Positions 17,010 to 27,037 of a stretch of 64,000 bases of DNA are shown here, piece by piece. Below the pieces are notes generated by a model. It saw only the letters and a list, made by a program, of their open reading frames with translations, did not search any database and was not told the DNA's origin. How positions within the stretch are numbered: the first letter of the stretch is position 1; every line of letters begins with the position of its first letter. A program made the position numbers and the translations under genes. Location of the stretch: positions 1 through 64,000 of the forward strand of contig NZ_JADEWZ010000002.1 of assembly GCF_015207425.1 (NCBI RefSeq), read 5' to 3'. The stretch is from Lusitaniella coriacea LEGE 07157 (GTDB lineage Bacteria > Cyanobacteriota > Cyanobacteriia > Cyanobacteriales > Spirulinaceae).

Positions 17010-20000
17010 ATGCCTAACCACTCGCGAACCGTTCAACTGACAGAAATCTCGGCAACGGATTTTCCAGAATCGAAGGATTACAGATATAAATGTCGGATCG
17101 AAGTCTTGTCGGAGTCGGGAGAACCCATGCTGAAAAAGGCACTCTTGACCCGAATGCAGCCCAATTGGTTGGTGGATGTGAAAAACCAAGGCGATTGCGC
17201 GATCGCGATTACCCTGCGCTACCGGGAAGGGGGTATCACCAATCCCTGGCAGGATGCGGGAACGGTGGAGTTCGCGACGCAAGAGGTTCTTAATGGGGAA
17301 CGCAGTACCGAACTGGAATTTCCGATCGCGAGTTGGCAAGCTGCACCTCAATTAAAGTTGAAAACGCGCCTGACGCAAAGCGAGAGTACGGGAGGGGGCG
17401 AAAAGATTGCGATTCTGGGTGCTAGGGGTCGCAAAGTTGTCCGACAGCAAGGGAAAGCAGAAGAATCTGAAGCCGTTGAATTGCCGGAAGCCGTCACCCT
17501 CTCAGCGACGGAAGAGGTGATTGTCAAGGATATTTGGAACAAGTTGCGGGCGTGGAAAGAGTTGCAAATGGAGCAGTTTTTCAAGCGCTTGCTCCTGGAA
17601 GAACCGGAGTTGGAGTATATTTTCGGGGAAGCGATCGACAGTATCCCAGACTATTTCTTCGAGTTATTCGATCTGTGCATTCACCAACTGCAACCCCACA
17701 CCCAAAATATTGTGGGTGAACCGTTGATGGGAGTTCCGCCGGAAAAAGGGGATGATTTCGACACGGTGGAGGAGTTTGGGGCGTTATTTGCCGATCTGGG
17801 AATGCGTCCGCAACACTGGTTGCAGGCGCGGCAGGTGTGGATGTGGATGCTGTCCTCAATTCCTTATTTAGAAGAGTACGATCGCGAAAATCTCGAACAA
17901 GGCACGAATTCTGCCCTCTACAAGTTTTTCAATACCCACGTTATCCTGCCGATGGCTGAGGCAATTCAGCGTTACGAGAACGCCTTACCGCCAGAAATGC
18001 TGCAACGGATGGTCAATTCTTGGTCGTTTTTTAGCCAGAACAAGCAGCAGATGGGGATGGAATTTTATCAAATCTTATTTGACAAATATCCCTTCGTTCT
18101 GCCGATTTTTGGACGGGCGGATATGGACTATCTCTCGCTGCACCTTTTTCAATCCCTGGAATTTTTGGTGCGCTGTCTGCAAAGCGACAGTAGCGACGAG
18201 TTGCTTAGAGAATTGCGCGTCTTGGGGCAATTGCATGGCAATGTGGGCGTTCCCTCCTGTGCCTATCCTGCGATTTCGGACACGATGTTTGTGCTGTTTG
18301 AGAAGTACGTGCCGGATTTTGATGAGGAGTTGCGCCGCGCGTGGCAAACGCTGTTCGATCGCGTCACCAATATTATGAAACTGCCGAAGGTGAACGAAGA
18401 ACGGCTGTTGAAGAAAGCTAAACAGTTCCTCGATCTCATCGCCAGCGAACAGGAATGGGAAGCGGAAGCGCGATCGCAGCGCTGGCAAGAGATTGAGGAA
18501 GAAGTGCAGGCAACGGGAACTTATACCCATACCTACGAAGAATTAGCCTATGGGGCGCAGTTGGCGTGGCGCAATGCCTCCAAGTGTATCGGGCGGATTC
18601 AGTGGAACAACATGGTGGTGCGGGACTGCCGCCACGTCACCGATCCCGACGAGATGTTTCGGGAGTTGGAAGAACATCTGCGCTTGGGAACGAATGGGGG
18701 CAATATTCAAATTACGATGACGGTCTTTCGCCCCAAACAGCCGAAAGAACGCTGGGGACCTCGGATTTGGAATCCGCAACTGATTCGCTACGCGGCATAC
18801 GAACAGCCCGACGGTAGCGTTATGGGCGATCGCGCCAATTTAGGCGTGACCAAGGCGCTGATCAAACTGGGTTGGCAGCCTCCCGAACCCCCAACCCAAT
18901 ACGATGTCTTGCCTCTGGCGATTGAAGTGCCGGAGATGGAACCGAAGTTGTACGAGTTTAACCCAGAAGATATTCTTGAAGTCGAAATCGAACATCCCAC
19001 GGTTCCGGGGTTCAAATCCTTGGGATTGCGCTGGTATACCGTGCCTGCAATTAGTAACTTTCGCATGGATATTGGCGGTGTAACCTATGGTTGCTTGCCC
19101 TTCAACGGCTGGTATATGGGGACGGAAATTGCTCGCGATTTTCTGGAGGATTGGCGCTACGACAAGATGGACGCGATCGCGCAAGTTCTCAATCTAGATA
19201 CGAGTTCCGAACAAACCCTGTGGCGCGATCGCGTTGCCCTTGAACTCAATGTTGCCGTTCTCCACTCCTTCCAAAAAGCGAAGGTGACAATGGTGGATCA
19301 TCAGTCTGCCTCTCGCCAGTTTCTCACTCACGACTTGCGGGAGAAAAAGGCAGGGCGCGAATGTCCGGGAGATTCCGGTTGGGTGGTTCCTCCGGCGGGA
19401 GGGAGTGCTTGCCCCGTGTGGCATCACCAAATGCGCGACTTTTACCTCGATCCGGCATACCACCACGCCGCAGATCGCTGGGCAGTTGAGGATGGTATCG
19501 ACTTGGAGACGTTGGTGCAAGCAGCAGAGGAAGATGGGGATCGGCACGATCGCGCCCTCATTCTCTTTGGTTCGGAAACCGGGACTGCCGAAGGGTTTGC
19601 CCGCAAAGCTTCCCGTCAATTGCAGCGCTTTCGCCCCAAGGTGATGGCATTGGATGAGTGCAATACCCGCAGCCTCGCCTCGGAAAAACTGCTATTGGTT
19701 GTCACTTCCACCTTCGGCAACGGGGAAATGCCGGGAAATGGCAAGAAATTCCTGCAATGGTTGAAAAAACAGCCCTCCGGTTCCCTCGACGGCTTGAATT
19801 ACTCCATTTTGGGCATTGGCAGTACCGTTTACGAACATTTTTGTGCGGCGGGAATTGCTGTGGATAAGGCGCTGGCAAAGGCGGGGGCAAACCGCATTGT
19901 TCCCCTGCATAAAGGCGACGAAATCAAAGGACAAGCGGACACGTTTAAGCAATGGTTGGGGTTAATTTCTCGAATTTTAGGGGAAGATAGCACCTCCGCC

Positions 20001-21380
20001 AGCGCTGCAACTCAAGTGCCGAAATTGCAGGTAACGTTCCTGGAAAATGCAACACCTGCGCCGCGCAACGATGGGACGGTACAAGTTCCCGTCACCGCCA
20101 ACCGAGAACTCCTCTCGGAAGTGGTTCCTGGCAGTCGTTCCACCCGCTACATTGCCTTCGATCTCGCCAACAGCGATCTGCATTACGAAACTGGAGATCA
20201 CATTGCGGTATATCCTTGCAATCCCCCAGAACTTGTCGAACGATTGCGCGATCGCGCGGGACTCAATCTCGATACCCCCTTCACCGCCAGCTACGTCACC
20301 CCAACGGGAGAAGAACTCGAAGATAAACCCCCCATTCCCGTTCCCACCACCGTCAGGCAAGTCCTCTCGGAAGAACTCGATCTCTCCCTGCGCCAACCCT
20401 TCAACGAACTGCTGTCCTACCTCCACTCCGTCGCCCAAACGCCCCAGGACAAGCACCGTTTGGAAACCTGGTTGGAGATCCTCAACCTCGGCGACGACAA
20501 CCCCGACAGCCTTGCCTTGGAAAAGACGATCGCGGACAATTTTATGAGTGTTGTCGATCTGTTCGACGAATTTCCCTCGGCCAAAATCGAACTTGCCCCT
20601 CTCCTCGAACTCCTTCCCAAACAAAAACCCCGCCTCTACTCCATCTCCTCTTGTCCCGCCTTGCATCCCCAACAACTGCAAATTACCGTCGGCGTGTTGC
20701 AAATCAAAACCGATGCAGGCAAAACCCGTCAGGGACTCTGTTCCAACTACCTGGCAAACTCAAACGCGGGCGCAACCGTGCGTGTCGATACGCGCACTTC
20801 CAGTTTCCGTCCTCCCACCGATCCTCTCGCCCCAATGCTGATGGTGGGGCCAGGGACTGGCGTATCGCCTCTCATTGCCTTCTTGCAGCACAGAGAAGCC
20901 TTACAGCAGCAGGGACAGCAACTCGGAGAAGCTTGTTTGTATTTCGGTTGCCGCGATCGCAACGATTTTCTCTACCAAGACCAACTGCAAGCGTGGTTGA
21001 AGCAAGGCGTACTCACCGATTTGCAAGTTGCCTTCTCCCGCCTGGGGGAGAAGAAAGTCTACGTGCAAGGATTAATGCAGGAAAATGGGGCAAGTCTCTG
21101 GCAACTCCTCAGTCATCCTCGCTGTCACTACTACGTTTGCGGTGATGCGAAAATGGCGGATGATGTGTTTGAAAACTTCCTCGCGATCGCGAAAACCCAA
21201 GGCGGTTTATCTCATCTCGACGCAGTAGCATTTTTCGACAAGATGAAGCGAGAAAACCGCTTTTCTAGCGATGTTTGGGGCGTGCAGTTGAACTATAAGC
21301 AAGCCATTCAACAGGTTCAGCAGGACAATTATTCTAAAGCGGAGAAATGGTTAGAACGAGTGCATCAATCCGTGAGTTAA
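17010..21380 (+). CDS. nos: Cyanobacterial nitric oxide synthase with N-terminal globin region and fused reductase
   Basis: NO synthase, 1456 residues, oxidising L-arginine with NADPH. In order: beta-rich N-terminal domain (about 15-125); a degenerate globin-like domain (about 165-325) with Phe260 at the proximal-His position; a second globin domain (about 328-455) with proximal H409 in [13 protein letters not shown] oxygenase (about 500-822) with heme ligand C526 in [11 protein letters not shown] and substrate Glu706 in WYMGTEI; flavodoxin domain (SETGTAE at 855-861); and FAD/NADPH reductase ([27 protein letters not shown]). The linker at 823-846 is acidic with no calmodulin-type helix, and no CxxxxC zinc pair precedes the oxygenase. 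Architecture follows Synechococcus PCC 7335 NOS. Confidence 0.95.
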   Translation: MPNHSRTVQLTEISATDFPESKDYRYKCRIEVLSESGEPMLKKALLTRMQPNWLVDVKNQGDCAIAITLRYREGGITNPWQDAGTVEFATQEVLNGERSTELEFPIASWQAAPQLKLKTRLTQSESTGGGEKIAILGARGRKVVRQQGKAEESEAVELPEAVTLSATEEVIVKDIWNKLRAWKELQMEQFFKRLLLEEPELEYIFGEAIDSIPDYFFELFDLCIHQLQPHTQNIVGEPLMGVPPEKGDDFDTVEEFGALFADLGMRPQHWLQARQVWMWMLSSIPYLEEYDRENLEQGTNSALYKFFNTHVILPMAEAIQRYENALPPEMLQRMVNSWSFFSQNKQQMGMEFYQILFDKYPFVLPIFGRADMDYLSLHLFQSLEFLVRCLQSDSSDELLRELRVLGQLHGNVGVPSCAYPAISDTMFVLFEKYVPDFDEELRRAWQTLFDRVTNIMKLPKVNEERLLKKAKQFLDLIASEQEWEAEARSQRWQEIEEEVQATGTYTHTYEELAYGAQLAWRNASKCIGRIQWNNMVVRDCRHVTDPDEMFRELEEHLRLGTNGGNIQITMTVFRPKQPKERWGPRIWNPQLIRYAAYEQPDGSVMGDRANLGVTKALIKLGWQPPEPPTQYDVLPLAIEVPEMEPKLYEFNPEDILEVEIEHPTVPGFKSLGLRWYTVPAISNFRMDIGGVTYGCLPFNGWYMGTEIARDFLEDWRYDKMDAIAQVLNLDTSSEQTLWRDRVALELNVAVLHSFQKAKVTMVDHQSASRQFLTHDLREKKAGRECPGDSGWVVPPAGGSACPVWHHQMRDFYLDPAYHHAADRWAVEDGIDLETLVQAAEEDGDRHDRALILFGSETGTAEGFARKASRQLQRFRPKVMALDECNTRSLASEKLLLVVTSTFGNGEMPGNGKKFLQWLKKQPSGSLDGLNYSILGIGSTVYEHFCAAGIAVDKALAKAGANRIVPLHKGDEIKGQADTFKQWLGLISRILGEDSTSASAATQVPKLQVTFLENATPAPRNDGTVQVPVTANRELLSEVVPGSRSTRYIAFDLANSDLHYETGDHIAVYPCNPPELVERLRDRAGLNLDTPFTASYVTPTGEELEDKPPIPVPTTVRQVLSEELDLSLRQPFNELLSYLHSVAQTPQDKHRLETWLEILNLGDDNPDSLALEKTIADNFMSVVDLFDEFPSAKIELAPLLELLPKQKPRLYSISSCPALHPQQLQITVGVLQIKTDAGKTRQGLCSNYLANSNAGATVRVDTRTSSFRPPTDPLAPMLMVGPGTGVSPLIAFLQHREALQQQGQQLGEACLYFGCRDRNDFLYQDQLQAWLKQGVLTDLQVAFSRLGEKKVYVQGLMQENGASLWQLLSHPRCHYYVCGDAKMADDVFENFLAIAKTQGGLSHLDAVAFFDKMKRENRFSSDVWGVQLNYKQAIQQVQQDNYSKAEKWLERVHQSVS

Positions 21381-21402
21381 AGTGATGGAGAAACGCTATA
21401 TT

Positions 21403-21945
21403 TCAAGGCTTCAAATCCAATAAACCCTGTTCTTTCAACTTTGGATTGAAGCGAATATCCATTTGAACGCCGCGCGCTTTAATCTCCTCCATTTTGTCAG
21501 CTTCTACGCGCCGTGCCACTTTTTTGAACAACTTCATTCTTCCTAGTTCTTCGCTTTTCCCATAAGTCACCTTTTCTTCCTCTGTCATGGCAACTTTGGC
21601 ATCAATAGGATCGTGCCATTGTGATTTTTCGCGATCGTTTCCTGCTGGAGTCGAACCATTTTCTTCAATCCAAGCTTTTTGAATTTCCTCAAGAATCGTT
21701 CGGCTGGGACGTTCAATTGTTTCTAACTTGAACCAATAACAACTTTGCGGTTTGCGCACGAGATGTTGCTTCAAACTTGAATAAACATCACGAGAATAGG
21801 CAACAAGCTGCATGACTTTATCGCGATCGAAAATTGCATAAACGCCGATCTTTCCTCGCGGACTTTCGGGGATTTTTCCCGTTTCATCCAAATAAGGAAT
21901 ATAGTCTAAGTCATTCAAAGACGGGCAATCAATTTTAGCGCTCAT
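21403..21945 (-). CDS. GIY-YIG nuclease family protein
   Basis: A 180-residue protein with the GIY-YIG pattern modified to GVYAIFDRDKVMQLVAYSRD (about 34-53), then SLKQHLVRKPQSCYWFKLE, and the conserved Glu/Asn region RPSRTILEEIQKAWIEENGS followed by GN. This form is widespread in cyanobacteria and plastids; its substrate is unknown. The second motif reads LVAYSR instead of YIGYSR, but the Tyr and Arg are kept. The charged C-terminus ends PKLKEQGLLDLKP. It is convergent with the NOS gene (23 bases between stops) and lies 25 bases after a small unknown gene on the same strand. Confidence 0.8.
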   Translation of the reverse strand: MSAKIDCPSLNDLDYIPYLDETGKIPESPRGKIGVYAIFDRDKVMQLVAYSRDVYSSLKQHLVRKPQSCYWFKLETIERPSRTILEEIQKAWIEENGSTPAGNDREKSQWHDPIDAKVAMTEEEKVTYGKSEELGRMKLFKKVARRVEADKMEEIKARGVQMDIRFNPKLKEQGLLDLKP

Positions 21946-21970
21946 AATTCATTAATAGATTGAATAACAA

Positions 21971-22294
21971 CTACTTGACCTTGCGATAAATCGCACACAA
22001 ACGACTCGGCTTAAAAATTTTAGCCTTAAACATAAAATTAGGCGGAACATTAATAATAATGTGTTCCTCAGAAGAATGATAGCATTCAAATTCGGCGGGC
22101 ATTCCTTTTGGCGTTGCCTTGCTATAGGGAACAGGTTGAAAAAGTAATTCAGTAAACTCTGCTTTTTTCGCATTGGCGCTTTGAGCAATTTGTTGCAGAA
22201 AAAGATCGTTTGTGAGTAAGTCAAATAAGTTTGCTTTTGCTTCGGGTTGCAGGGTGAAATGGGTATCGAAATTCTCGATTATTTTAAGCTTCAT
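21971..22294 (-). CDS. Hypothetical protein
   Basis: A 107-residue protein opening MKLKIIENFDTHFTLQPEAK, with PVPYSKATPKGMPAEFECYH in the middle and a basic end (FKPSRLCAIYRKVK). No known domain, signal peptide or membrane segment was recognised. The arrangement before the GIY-YIG gene (25-bp gap, same strand) suggests co-transcription. The first 27 residues have some leader-peptide look (acidic, then TNDLFLQQIA), but nothing nearby would process a peptide. It is probably a real gene, judged by codon pattern and spacing. Confidence 0.6.
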   Translation of the reverse strand: MKLKIIENFDTHFTLQPEAKANLFDLLTNDLFLQQIAQSANAKKAEFTELLFQPVPYSKATPKGMPAEFECYHSSEEHIIINVPPNFMFKAKIFKPSRLCAIYRKVK

Positions 22295-22569
22295 TGTTGA
22301 ATTGAAAGATGTAGGTCGAATTAAACTAAACCGAACATAGCGATCCTACCTGAGCGAGTTGGGTCGAATGGAAGACTAGCCTAAGATTTGTAATTTTCTG
22401 TAATATTTGGAGGGACTTGGCTCCGATATGCCAGAGATTGGGAGATGTACGGTAGGATAAGGAGTACTTTTACATTTTGTTTCAATTGGCACGCCGCAAA
22501 GTAAGTTTTTGCGCGACCCTGAAAGGATCTGCAAAAGGCAGCACGCACGTTCCCATTTAACGAGAAAAT

Positions 22570-22944
22570 ATGCCAGCGATTGACCTCAATCCTCTTTTTG
22601 AATTTTCCCACAATAACTGCGTGGCCATTTGCGCTTTCCTGGTTCCTGCCAATCTGTTCGCCACCCTACAAACTCTACTCTTCTTTTTTCTCCAACGTCC
22701 CCCGCAACACCTTCGACTGTCTGCAACCCTTGCGAGCAGCTTTGCAATAGTTATGGTTCTGCACGTTTATACTTGGTTTGCTATTGGGGTTGTCACGCCA
22801 GTGACCTTTGTTCTGTTAAGTTTGGGAAGTATATGTTTGGCAGTTAACATCGTAGCGTGTTGGCTTTCGCCCCTCATTTTGCAACATCCAATTTTTAATT
22901 TGCCTTTGCTGAGAAATACAATTTCTCGGTTAGGTTTGGGTTAG
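22570..22944 (+). CDS. Small integral membrane protein, unknown function
   Basis: A 124-residue protein with two or three hydrophobic segments: about 18-42 (CVAICAFLVPANLFATLQTL), 53-75 (ATLASSFAIVMVLHVYTWF) and 76-105 (TPVTFVLLSLGSICLAVNIV). It keeps a short, soluble N-terminus. No family was recognised; small membrane proteins of this type are common in cyanobacterial genomes. It is followed by a gene for a conserved cyanobacterial protein on the same strand. The ATG follows GAGAAAAT. Confidence 0.65.
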   Translation: MPAIDLNPLFEFSHNNCVAICAFLVPANLFATLQTLLFFFLQRPPQHLRLSATLASSFAIVMVLHVYTWFAIGVVTPVTFVLLSLGSICLAVNIVACWLSPLILQHPIFNLPLLRNTISRLGLG

Positions 22945-23022
22945 TGAATTCCCGAATGTTAGGTCATCAAGAAGTTAGGGCAAAATGGACATAGGAGGCA
23001 AAACTTCATACATCCTGCAACC

Positions 23023-23436
23023 ATGACTCTCACTCCAACCCGTCAGCAATCATTGTCTGTACGCTATCCCGAACGTACTGTTACCAGAGCAAGCAGAGCA
23101 TTTCGATGTTCTCCATTTAAACTCCCTCTGTTTGTTGCCATGCGCTCGAACAGTATTCCTTTATCCGCGATCGCGGGGCAAAATGGATTAGAACGAAATT
23201 ATACTCAACGCCCGCTCAAAGAATGGGTTGCAGAAAGTAACCTCGTCTGGCTCATCCAAGTTGGATTGTTGCGTAGAGAAGTTGATGGTCAGGGAATCAC
23301 AGATAGTTTTCGCCTCACGCCTTTAGGTCGGCAACTCGTCGAAAAAGGGGAATCCTGCGATGTAGGTTTGCCAGCACCAACCTTGGGGGAACGTCTCACA
23401 AATACCCTGAACCGTTGGTTCAGATTGCCAGTGTAG
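23023..23436 (+). CDS. Conserved cyanobacterial protein, Npun_F0494-like
   Basis: A 137-residue soluble protein with RYPERTVTRASRAFRCSPFK, LPLFVAMRSNSIPLSAIAGQ, WLIQVGLLRREVDGQGITDS and FRLTPLGRQLVEKGES. The second half looks like a winged-helix (LTPLGRQLVE is typical of such domains), so DNA binding is possible. From memory the pattern matches the Npun_F0494 family, a conserved cyanobacterial group without known role; this was not checked by search. An AGGAGG at 22996 lies upstream of the ATG, somewhat far. An inverted copy of a dispersed repeat follows. Confidence 0.7.
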   Translation: MTLTPTRQQSLSVRYPERTVTRASRAFRCSPFKLPLFVAMRSNSIPLSAIAGQNGLERNYTQRPLKEWVAESNLVWLIQVGLLRREVDGQGITDSFRLTPLGRQLVEKGESCDVGLPAPTLGERLTNTLNRWFRLPV

Positions 23437-23498
23437 CCATCCTCCCCAAGCGAAGGAAACGGGGATTTCTCGCCACGCCACTTTGTAAGAAAGCTGAA

Positions 23499-23592
23499 AT
23501 CATATCAAATCCTTCAAATTTGCCCATTATAAAAATTCCCCGTGTCTCCCCTTCTCCGTGTCCCCGTGTCAGCCCTAACTAAGGCGATTCAA
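23499..23592 (-). repeat. Dispersed repeat, copy B (inverted copy of 8191-8283)
   Basis: The reverse complement of this stretch matches the region at the end of rnhB, including TTGAATCGCC at its far end and the CCCCGTGTC-type run in the middle. It lies between a small cyanobacterial gene and cobQ. The longest cobQ reading frame runs into it, which argues for the downstream cobQ start. Confidence 0.75.
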
Positions 23593-23670
23593 ACGGATTT
23601 TATATCAGACCCCCATTTCGCATCTACAGGGACCCGAACCCAACAAAAAAATAACTCATACTTCATCATC

Positions 23671-25158
23671 ATGAAAGCAATCATGGTTGTGGGGACAACA
23701 TCCCACGCAGGCAAATCCTTCATCTCAGCCGCTTTGTGTCGCATCCTTTCCCGACAAGGGTGGCGCGTTGCTCCCTTTAAAGGGCAAAATATGGCGCTCA
23801 ACGCCTATGTCACCCCAACAGGAGGAGAAATCGGTTACGCTCAAGCCGTGCAAGCTTGGGCAGCAGGAGTCACTCCTTGGGTCGAGATGAACCCCATTCT
23901 CCTTAAACCCCAAGGCGATATGACCTCTCAGGTCATTATGCGAGGAAAACCCATCGGTTATACCAAAGCCGCAGACTATTACGAAAAGTATTTTGATTCC
24001 GGCTGGCAAGCAATTCAAGACTCCTTAAAACAACTATCGGCAGAGTTCGATTTTGTTGTGTGCGAAGGGGCAGGCAGTCCCGCAGAAATCAATCTCAAAC
24101 ACCGAGATCTGACCAATATGCGAGTTGCTCGCTATCTTAACGCACCGACGCTGCTTGTTGTGGATATCGATCGCGGGGGCGCTTTTGCTCATGTGGTTGG
24201 CACTTTAGCCCTGCTCGAACCAGAGGAACGCCAACTCATTGAAGGTATTGTCATTAATAAGTTTCGCGGACAGCGCTCGATCTTGCAATCGGGAATCGAC
24301 TGGTTGGAAGAATATACCGGAATTCCCGTAGTCGGCGTGATTCCCTGGACAAATCATTTATTCCCGGCGGAAGATTCTCTCGATTTATTAGACCGTCGCG
24401 CGAGCAAACCCAGTCGCGAAATTACCATTGCAGTCATCCGCTTGCCGCGTATTGCCAATTTTACGGATTTCGATCCCCTCGAAGCCGAACCCACTGTCGC
24501 CGTTAAATATCTCAATCCCGATGACAATTTGGGGTATCCCGATGCAGTCATTTTGCCCGGTTCTAAAACAACTCTTGCAGACTTGAGAGTGCTACACGAG
24601 AGTGGTATGGCAAAAGCGATTGAGGATTATGCCGCAGCAGGGGGAACGGTGATGGGGATTTGTGGCGGGTTCCAAATGCTCGGTCAAGTTTTGTCTGACC
24701 CTGAAGGATTAGAAGGGGATGATGATTTTTTCCCCGGTTTAAAACTACTTCCTCTCAAAACAACGATTACGCGCAATAAAATTGTTCGCCAGCGACACGT
24801 CACTTCCCATTTTCCACAAACGGGATTGCCTGTTGAAGGGTATGAAATTCATCAGGGTCGTTCTTGGTTGGTGGAGTCGAAACGAGGGAAAATCAAATCA
24901 GAATATCAGCCACTTTTTGACGATCCTGGTTTGGGAATTGTGAATAACGCGCAATTAATTTGGGGGTGCTATCTCCACGGTCTTTTCGACAATGGTGCGT
25001 GGCGCAGAGCGTGGTTAAATCATTTACGGCAGGGTCGAGGCTTGCGTTCTTTGCCGACGGGGGTTCCAAACTATCGCGAACAACGAGAGGTGGTTTTGGA
25101 CGCGATCGCGGATTTAGTCGCGGAACATATTAATCTTAAATCGATTCTTCCCCGTTAA
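23671..25158 (+). CDS. cobQ: Cobyric acid synthase
   Basis: Glutamine-dependent amidotransferase that amidates four carboxyl groups of adenosylcobyrinic diamide in cobalamin synthesis. From the ATG at 23671 it has 495 residues: MKAIMVVGTTSHAGKS (P-loop-like), GQNMALNAYVTPTGGEIGYA, DIDRGGAFAHVVGTLALL, and the class I glutaminase part with the nucleophile Cys in GICGGFQMLGQ and the late His in GCYLHGLFDN. The longer frame from 23542 enters a dispersed repeat and is rejected. A 2Fe-2S ferredoxin gene follows after 28 bases. No other cob genes are in the window, nor a cobalamin riboswitch that could be recognised. Confidence 0.95.
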   Translation: MKAIMVVGTTSHAGKSFISAALCRILSRQGWRVAPFKGQNMALNAYVTPTGGEIGYAQAVQAWAAGVTPWVEMNPILLKPQGDMTSQVIMRGKPIGYTKAADYYEKYFDSGWQAIQDSLKQLSAEFDFVVCEGAGSPAEINLKHRDLTNMRVARYLNAPTLLVVDIDRGGAFAHVVGTLALLEPEERQLIEGIVINKFRGQRSILQSGIDWLEEYTGIPVVGVIPWTNHLFPAEDSLDLLDRRASKPSREITIAVIRLPRIANFTDFDPLEAEPTVAVKYLNPDDNLGYPDAVILPGSKTTLADLRVLHESGMAKAIEDYAAAGGTVMGICGGFQMLGQVLSDPEGLEGDDDFFPGLKLLPLKTTITRNKIVRQRHVTSHFPQTGLPVEGYEIHQGRSWLVESKRGKIKSEYQPLFDDPGLGIVNNAQLIWGCYLHGLFDNGAWRRAWLNHLRQGRGLRSLPTGVPNYREQREVVLDAIADLVAEHINLKSILPR

Positions 25159-25186
25159 GCTCAACTCAAACCCTAGGTGGAAAACG

Positions 25187-25426
25187 ATGAACGTTAAAAT
25201 TCGATTTTTACCCGATGATGTCACTGTTGAAGCAAAGGTTGGAGAACCTATCCTAGCAGTAGCAGCTAGAGCAGGCGTGTTCATTCCCACAGGATGTTTA
25301 ATGGGTTCGTGTCACGCTTGCGAGGTTGAAGATGGAGATGGTACGCCCTTTCGCGCCTGTCTGACTGCGGTTCCCGCAGGGAAAACGGAATTGAGCATTA
25401 ATGTGGAATCCGATCCCCTGTGGTAA
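25187..25426 (+). CDS. [2Fe-2S] ferredoxin
   Basis: A 79-residue plant-type ferredoxin-fold protein. Cluster ligands are C37, C42, C45 and C58 (CLMGSCHAC then FRAC), the C-x4-C-x2-C-x12-C arrangement. It is shorter than photosynthetic PetF (about 97-99 residues), so it is probably a specialised electron carrier. It lies 28 bases after cobQ with GGTGGAAAACG before its ATG, suggesting one transcript; a role in supplying electrons to corrin metabolism is possible but inferred from position alone. Confidence 0.88.
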   Translation: MNVKIRFLPDDVTVEAKVGEPILAVAARAGVFIPTGCLMGSCHACEVEDGDGTPFRACLTAVPAGKTELSINVESDPLW

Positions 25427-25509
25427 GTTGTTGTGTATTTAGGGGTTTGCAGTCCCAATCGTAGGATGTGTTAGGCGATAGCCGCAGGTGCATCGCTGGT
25501 ATCTTATTT

Positions 25510-26151
25510 TTACTCTTTACGCTTCTTACCAGAGCGATCGCGCCCTGGTAAACTTTCCATTGCGGCTAATACCGCGTCTGCACCCGCGAGAATGTCCTGT
25601 TCTTCTCCCCCCAAATACAAGCGCCCAAAACTCCCCACTGCCGATACTTGCAAAATATTAATCGACGCGGCTTTCTCTGCTTCATTTGCCGCTAAAGCAG
25701 CATAGGCGGCAGGTTCGACTTCAAACACGTAGAGGGTTTGTCCGGCGAGAATCATTTGCCCTCGGCGGGTACGATTGATCAGTTGGGCTTGGTGAGAGTC
25801 TAAATTGCGGATAATTTGGCTGGAAACAACGCGAGGTTTAAGGCAGTCTCGCGCGCGAACGCCCAAGGAATCCAAAATCGCTTTTCCTGCGGTTCGCGTT
25901 TCCCCCTGAGAACTGGAGTGAATTTCCAATAGTCCGTAAAGTCGTTCCACCATCTGAACGCCGGGACGAACTGCCGTAGATTTGAGAGCAACGTCGGTAA
26001 TGCGGTTGATTTCAATCCCTGGTGAAATTTCAATCCACAAAGATGAGTCTCCGGGTAAGGGTAAGAATCCGAGGGAAACAGTCCCCATATAGGCGGCGTG
26101 CTGAGGTTGTAAGCTATCGATATAAACGTAACTGCGCAGTTCGATTCCCAA
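25510..26151 (-). CDS. ccmP: Carboxysome shell protein CcmP (tandem BMC domain)
   Basis: A 213-residue protein with two BMC domains, as in beta-carboxysome CcmP, a pseudohexameric trimer with a large gated pore in the shell. The sequence follows CcmP closely: start [54 protein letters not shown], then second-domain [20 protein letters not shown] and [20 protein letters not shown] basic tail ([12 protein letters not shown]) ends it. ccmP normally lies away from the main ccm cluster, as here. It is divergent from an SGNH hydrolase gene, with about 170 bases between the starts. Confidence 0.93.
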   Translation of the reverse strand: MGIELRSYVYIDSLQPQHAAYMGTVSLGFLPLPGDSSLWIEISPGIEINRITDVALKSTAVRPGVQMVERLYGLLEIHSSSQGETRTAGKAILDSLGVRARDCLKPRVVSSQIIRNLDSHQAQLINRTRRGQMILAGQTLYVFEVEPAAYAALAANEAEKAASINILQVSAVGSFGRLYLGGEEQDILAGADAVLAAMESLPGRDRSGKKRKE

Positions 26152-26321
26152 ATTGAATTCTCCCGATACAGAGGAAAGCGGTTAACTTATGTAACAATTT
26201 GTCCTGGGTATTCAGTCTACCGCGCGACGTTCTTCCGACCAAATGGGATTACTTCAGTCATCACCGCCTGACGGTTTCGTTAGTATTAATACTGTTCTCA
26301 AAAAAGCGAATTTTCTCGTTA

Positions 26322-26954
26322 ATGTCTCACATCATCTTATTGGGCGATTCGATTTTCGATAATGCTTCCTACGTTCCCGGCGAAACGGATACAGTCGCGC
26401 AACTTAAAAAAAAACTTCCCGATACTTGGAAAGCAACCCTTCTTGCAATTGATGGCAGTCGTGTCGATGACGTGTATGCTCAACTGAAAACAATACCCGA
26501 AGATGCAACTCACCTCATTCTTAGCATCGGCGGCAACAATGCACTGAGTCATATCAGCATTCTCGACGAACGGGTTGCTTCCTCCGCAGAAGTTTTTAGT
26601 AACCTTGCGGATATTAGCGAGCAATTCGAGCAACAATATCAAAAACTTTTACAAAAGATTTTGAGCCTCAATCTTCCCACCACTCTTTGCACCATCTACA
26701 ATCCAAGACACCCAGAAAAGTTGTATCAGAGAATCGCAGTGGCAGCGTTGGCAACCTTTAACGATGTCATCATTCGGCAAGCTTTTCAAGCAGGAATTCC
26801 CCTGATTGACCTGCGATTGACCTGCAACGAAGCCAGGGATTATGCCAATCCCATTGAACCCTCCGCAACAGGCGGCGAAAAGATTGCCGATGCCATCCTG
26901 AATGTTGTCCTAGAGCATGATTTCAGAAAACCGAACACGCAAGTATTCCATTGA
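26322..26954 (+). CDS. SGNH/GDSL-type hydrolase family protein
   Basis: A 210-residue protein beginning MSHIILLGDSIFDNASYV. The GDS nucleophile block, SIGGNNA (block III Asn) and a final IEPSATGGEKIADA block place it in the SGNH/GDSL superfamily. The usual catalytic Asp-x-x-His of the last block is replaced: the His position reads Glu in NPIEPS. Related proteins with this EPS variant appear to exist, but activity cannot be assumed. The longer frame from 26199 has no family support. It is divergent from ccmP, with no signal peptide. Confidence 0.78.
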   Translation: MSHIILLGDSIFDNASYVPGETDTVAQLKKKLPDTWKATLLAIDGSRVDDVYAQLKTIPEDATHLILSIGGNNALSHISILDERVASSAEVFSNLADISEQFEQQYQKLLQKILSLNLPTTLCTIYNPRHPEKLYQRIAVAALATFNDVIIRQAFQAGIPLIDLRLTCNEARDYANPIEPSATGGEKIADAILNVVLEHDFRKPNTQVFH

Positions 26955-27037
26955 ACGTAAGGCATTTCTCCTGCTCTTCCTCTCCGCGTCACCGTTTCCC
27001 CGTGTCAGTCTCATTCACAAATTAAATGTATAGAAGC

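Noticed and set aside
16814-17017. 67-codon frame before the NO synthase
   Set aside because: It overlaps the NOS start, is Ser/Pro-rich with no domain, and shows no sign of selection.
23542-23670. N-terminal extension of cobQ
   Set aside because: It runs into a dispersed repeat, and the family start is the ATG giving MKAIMVVGTTSHAGKS.
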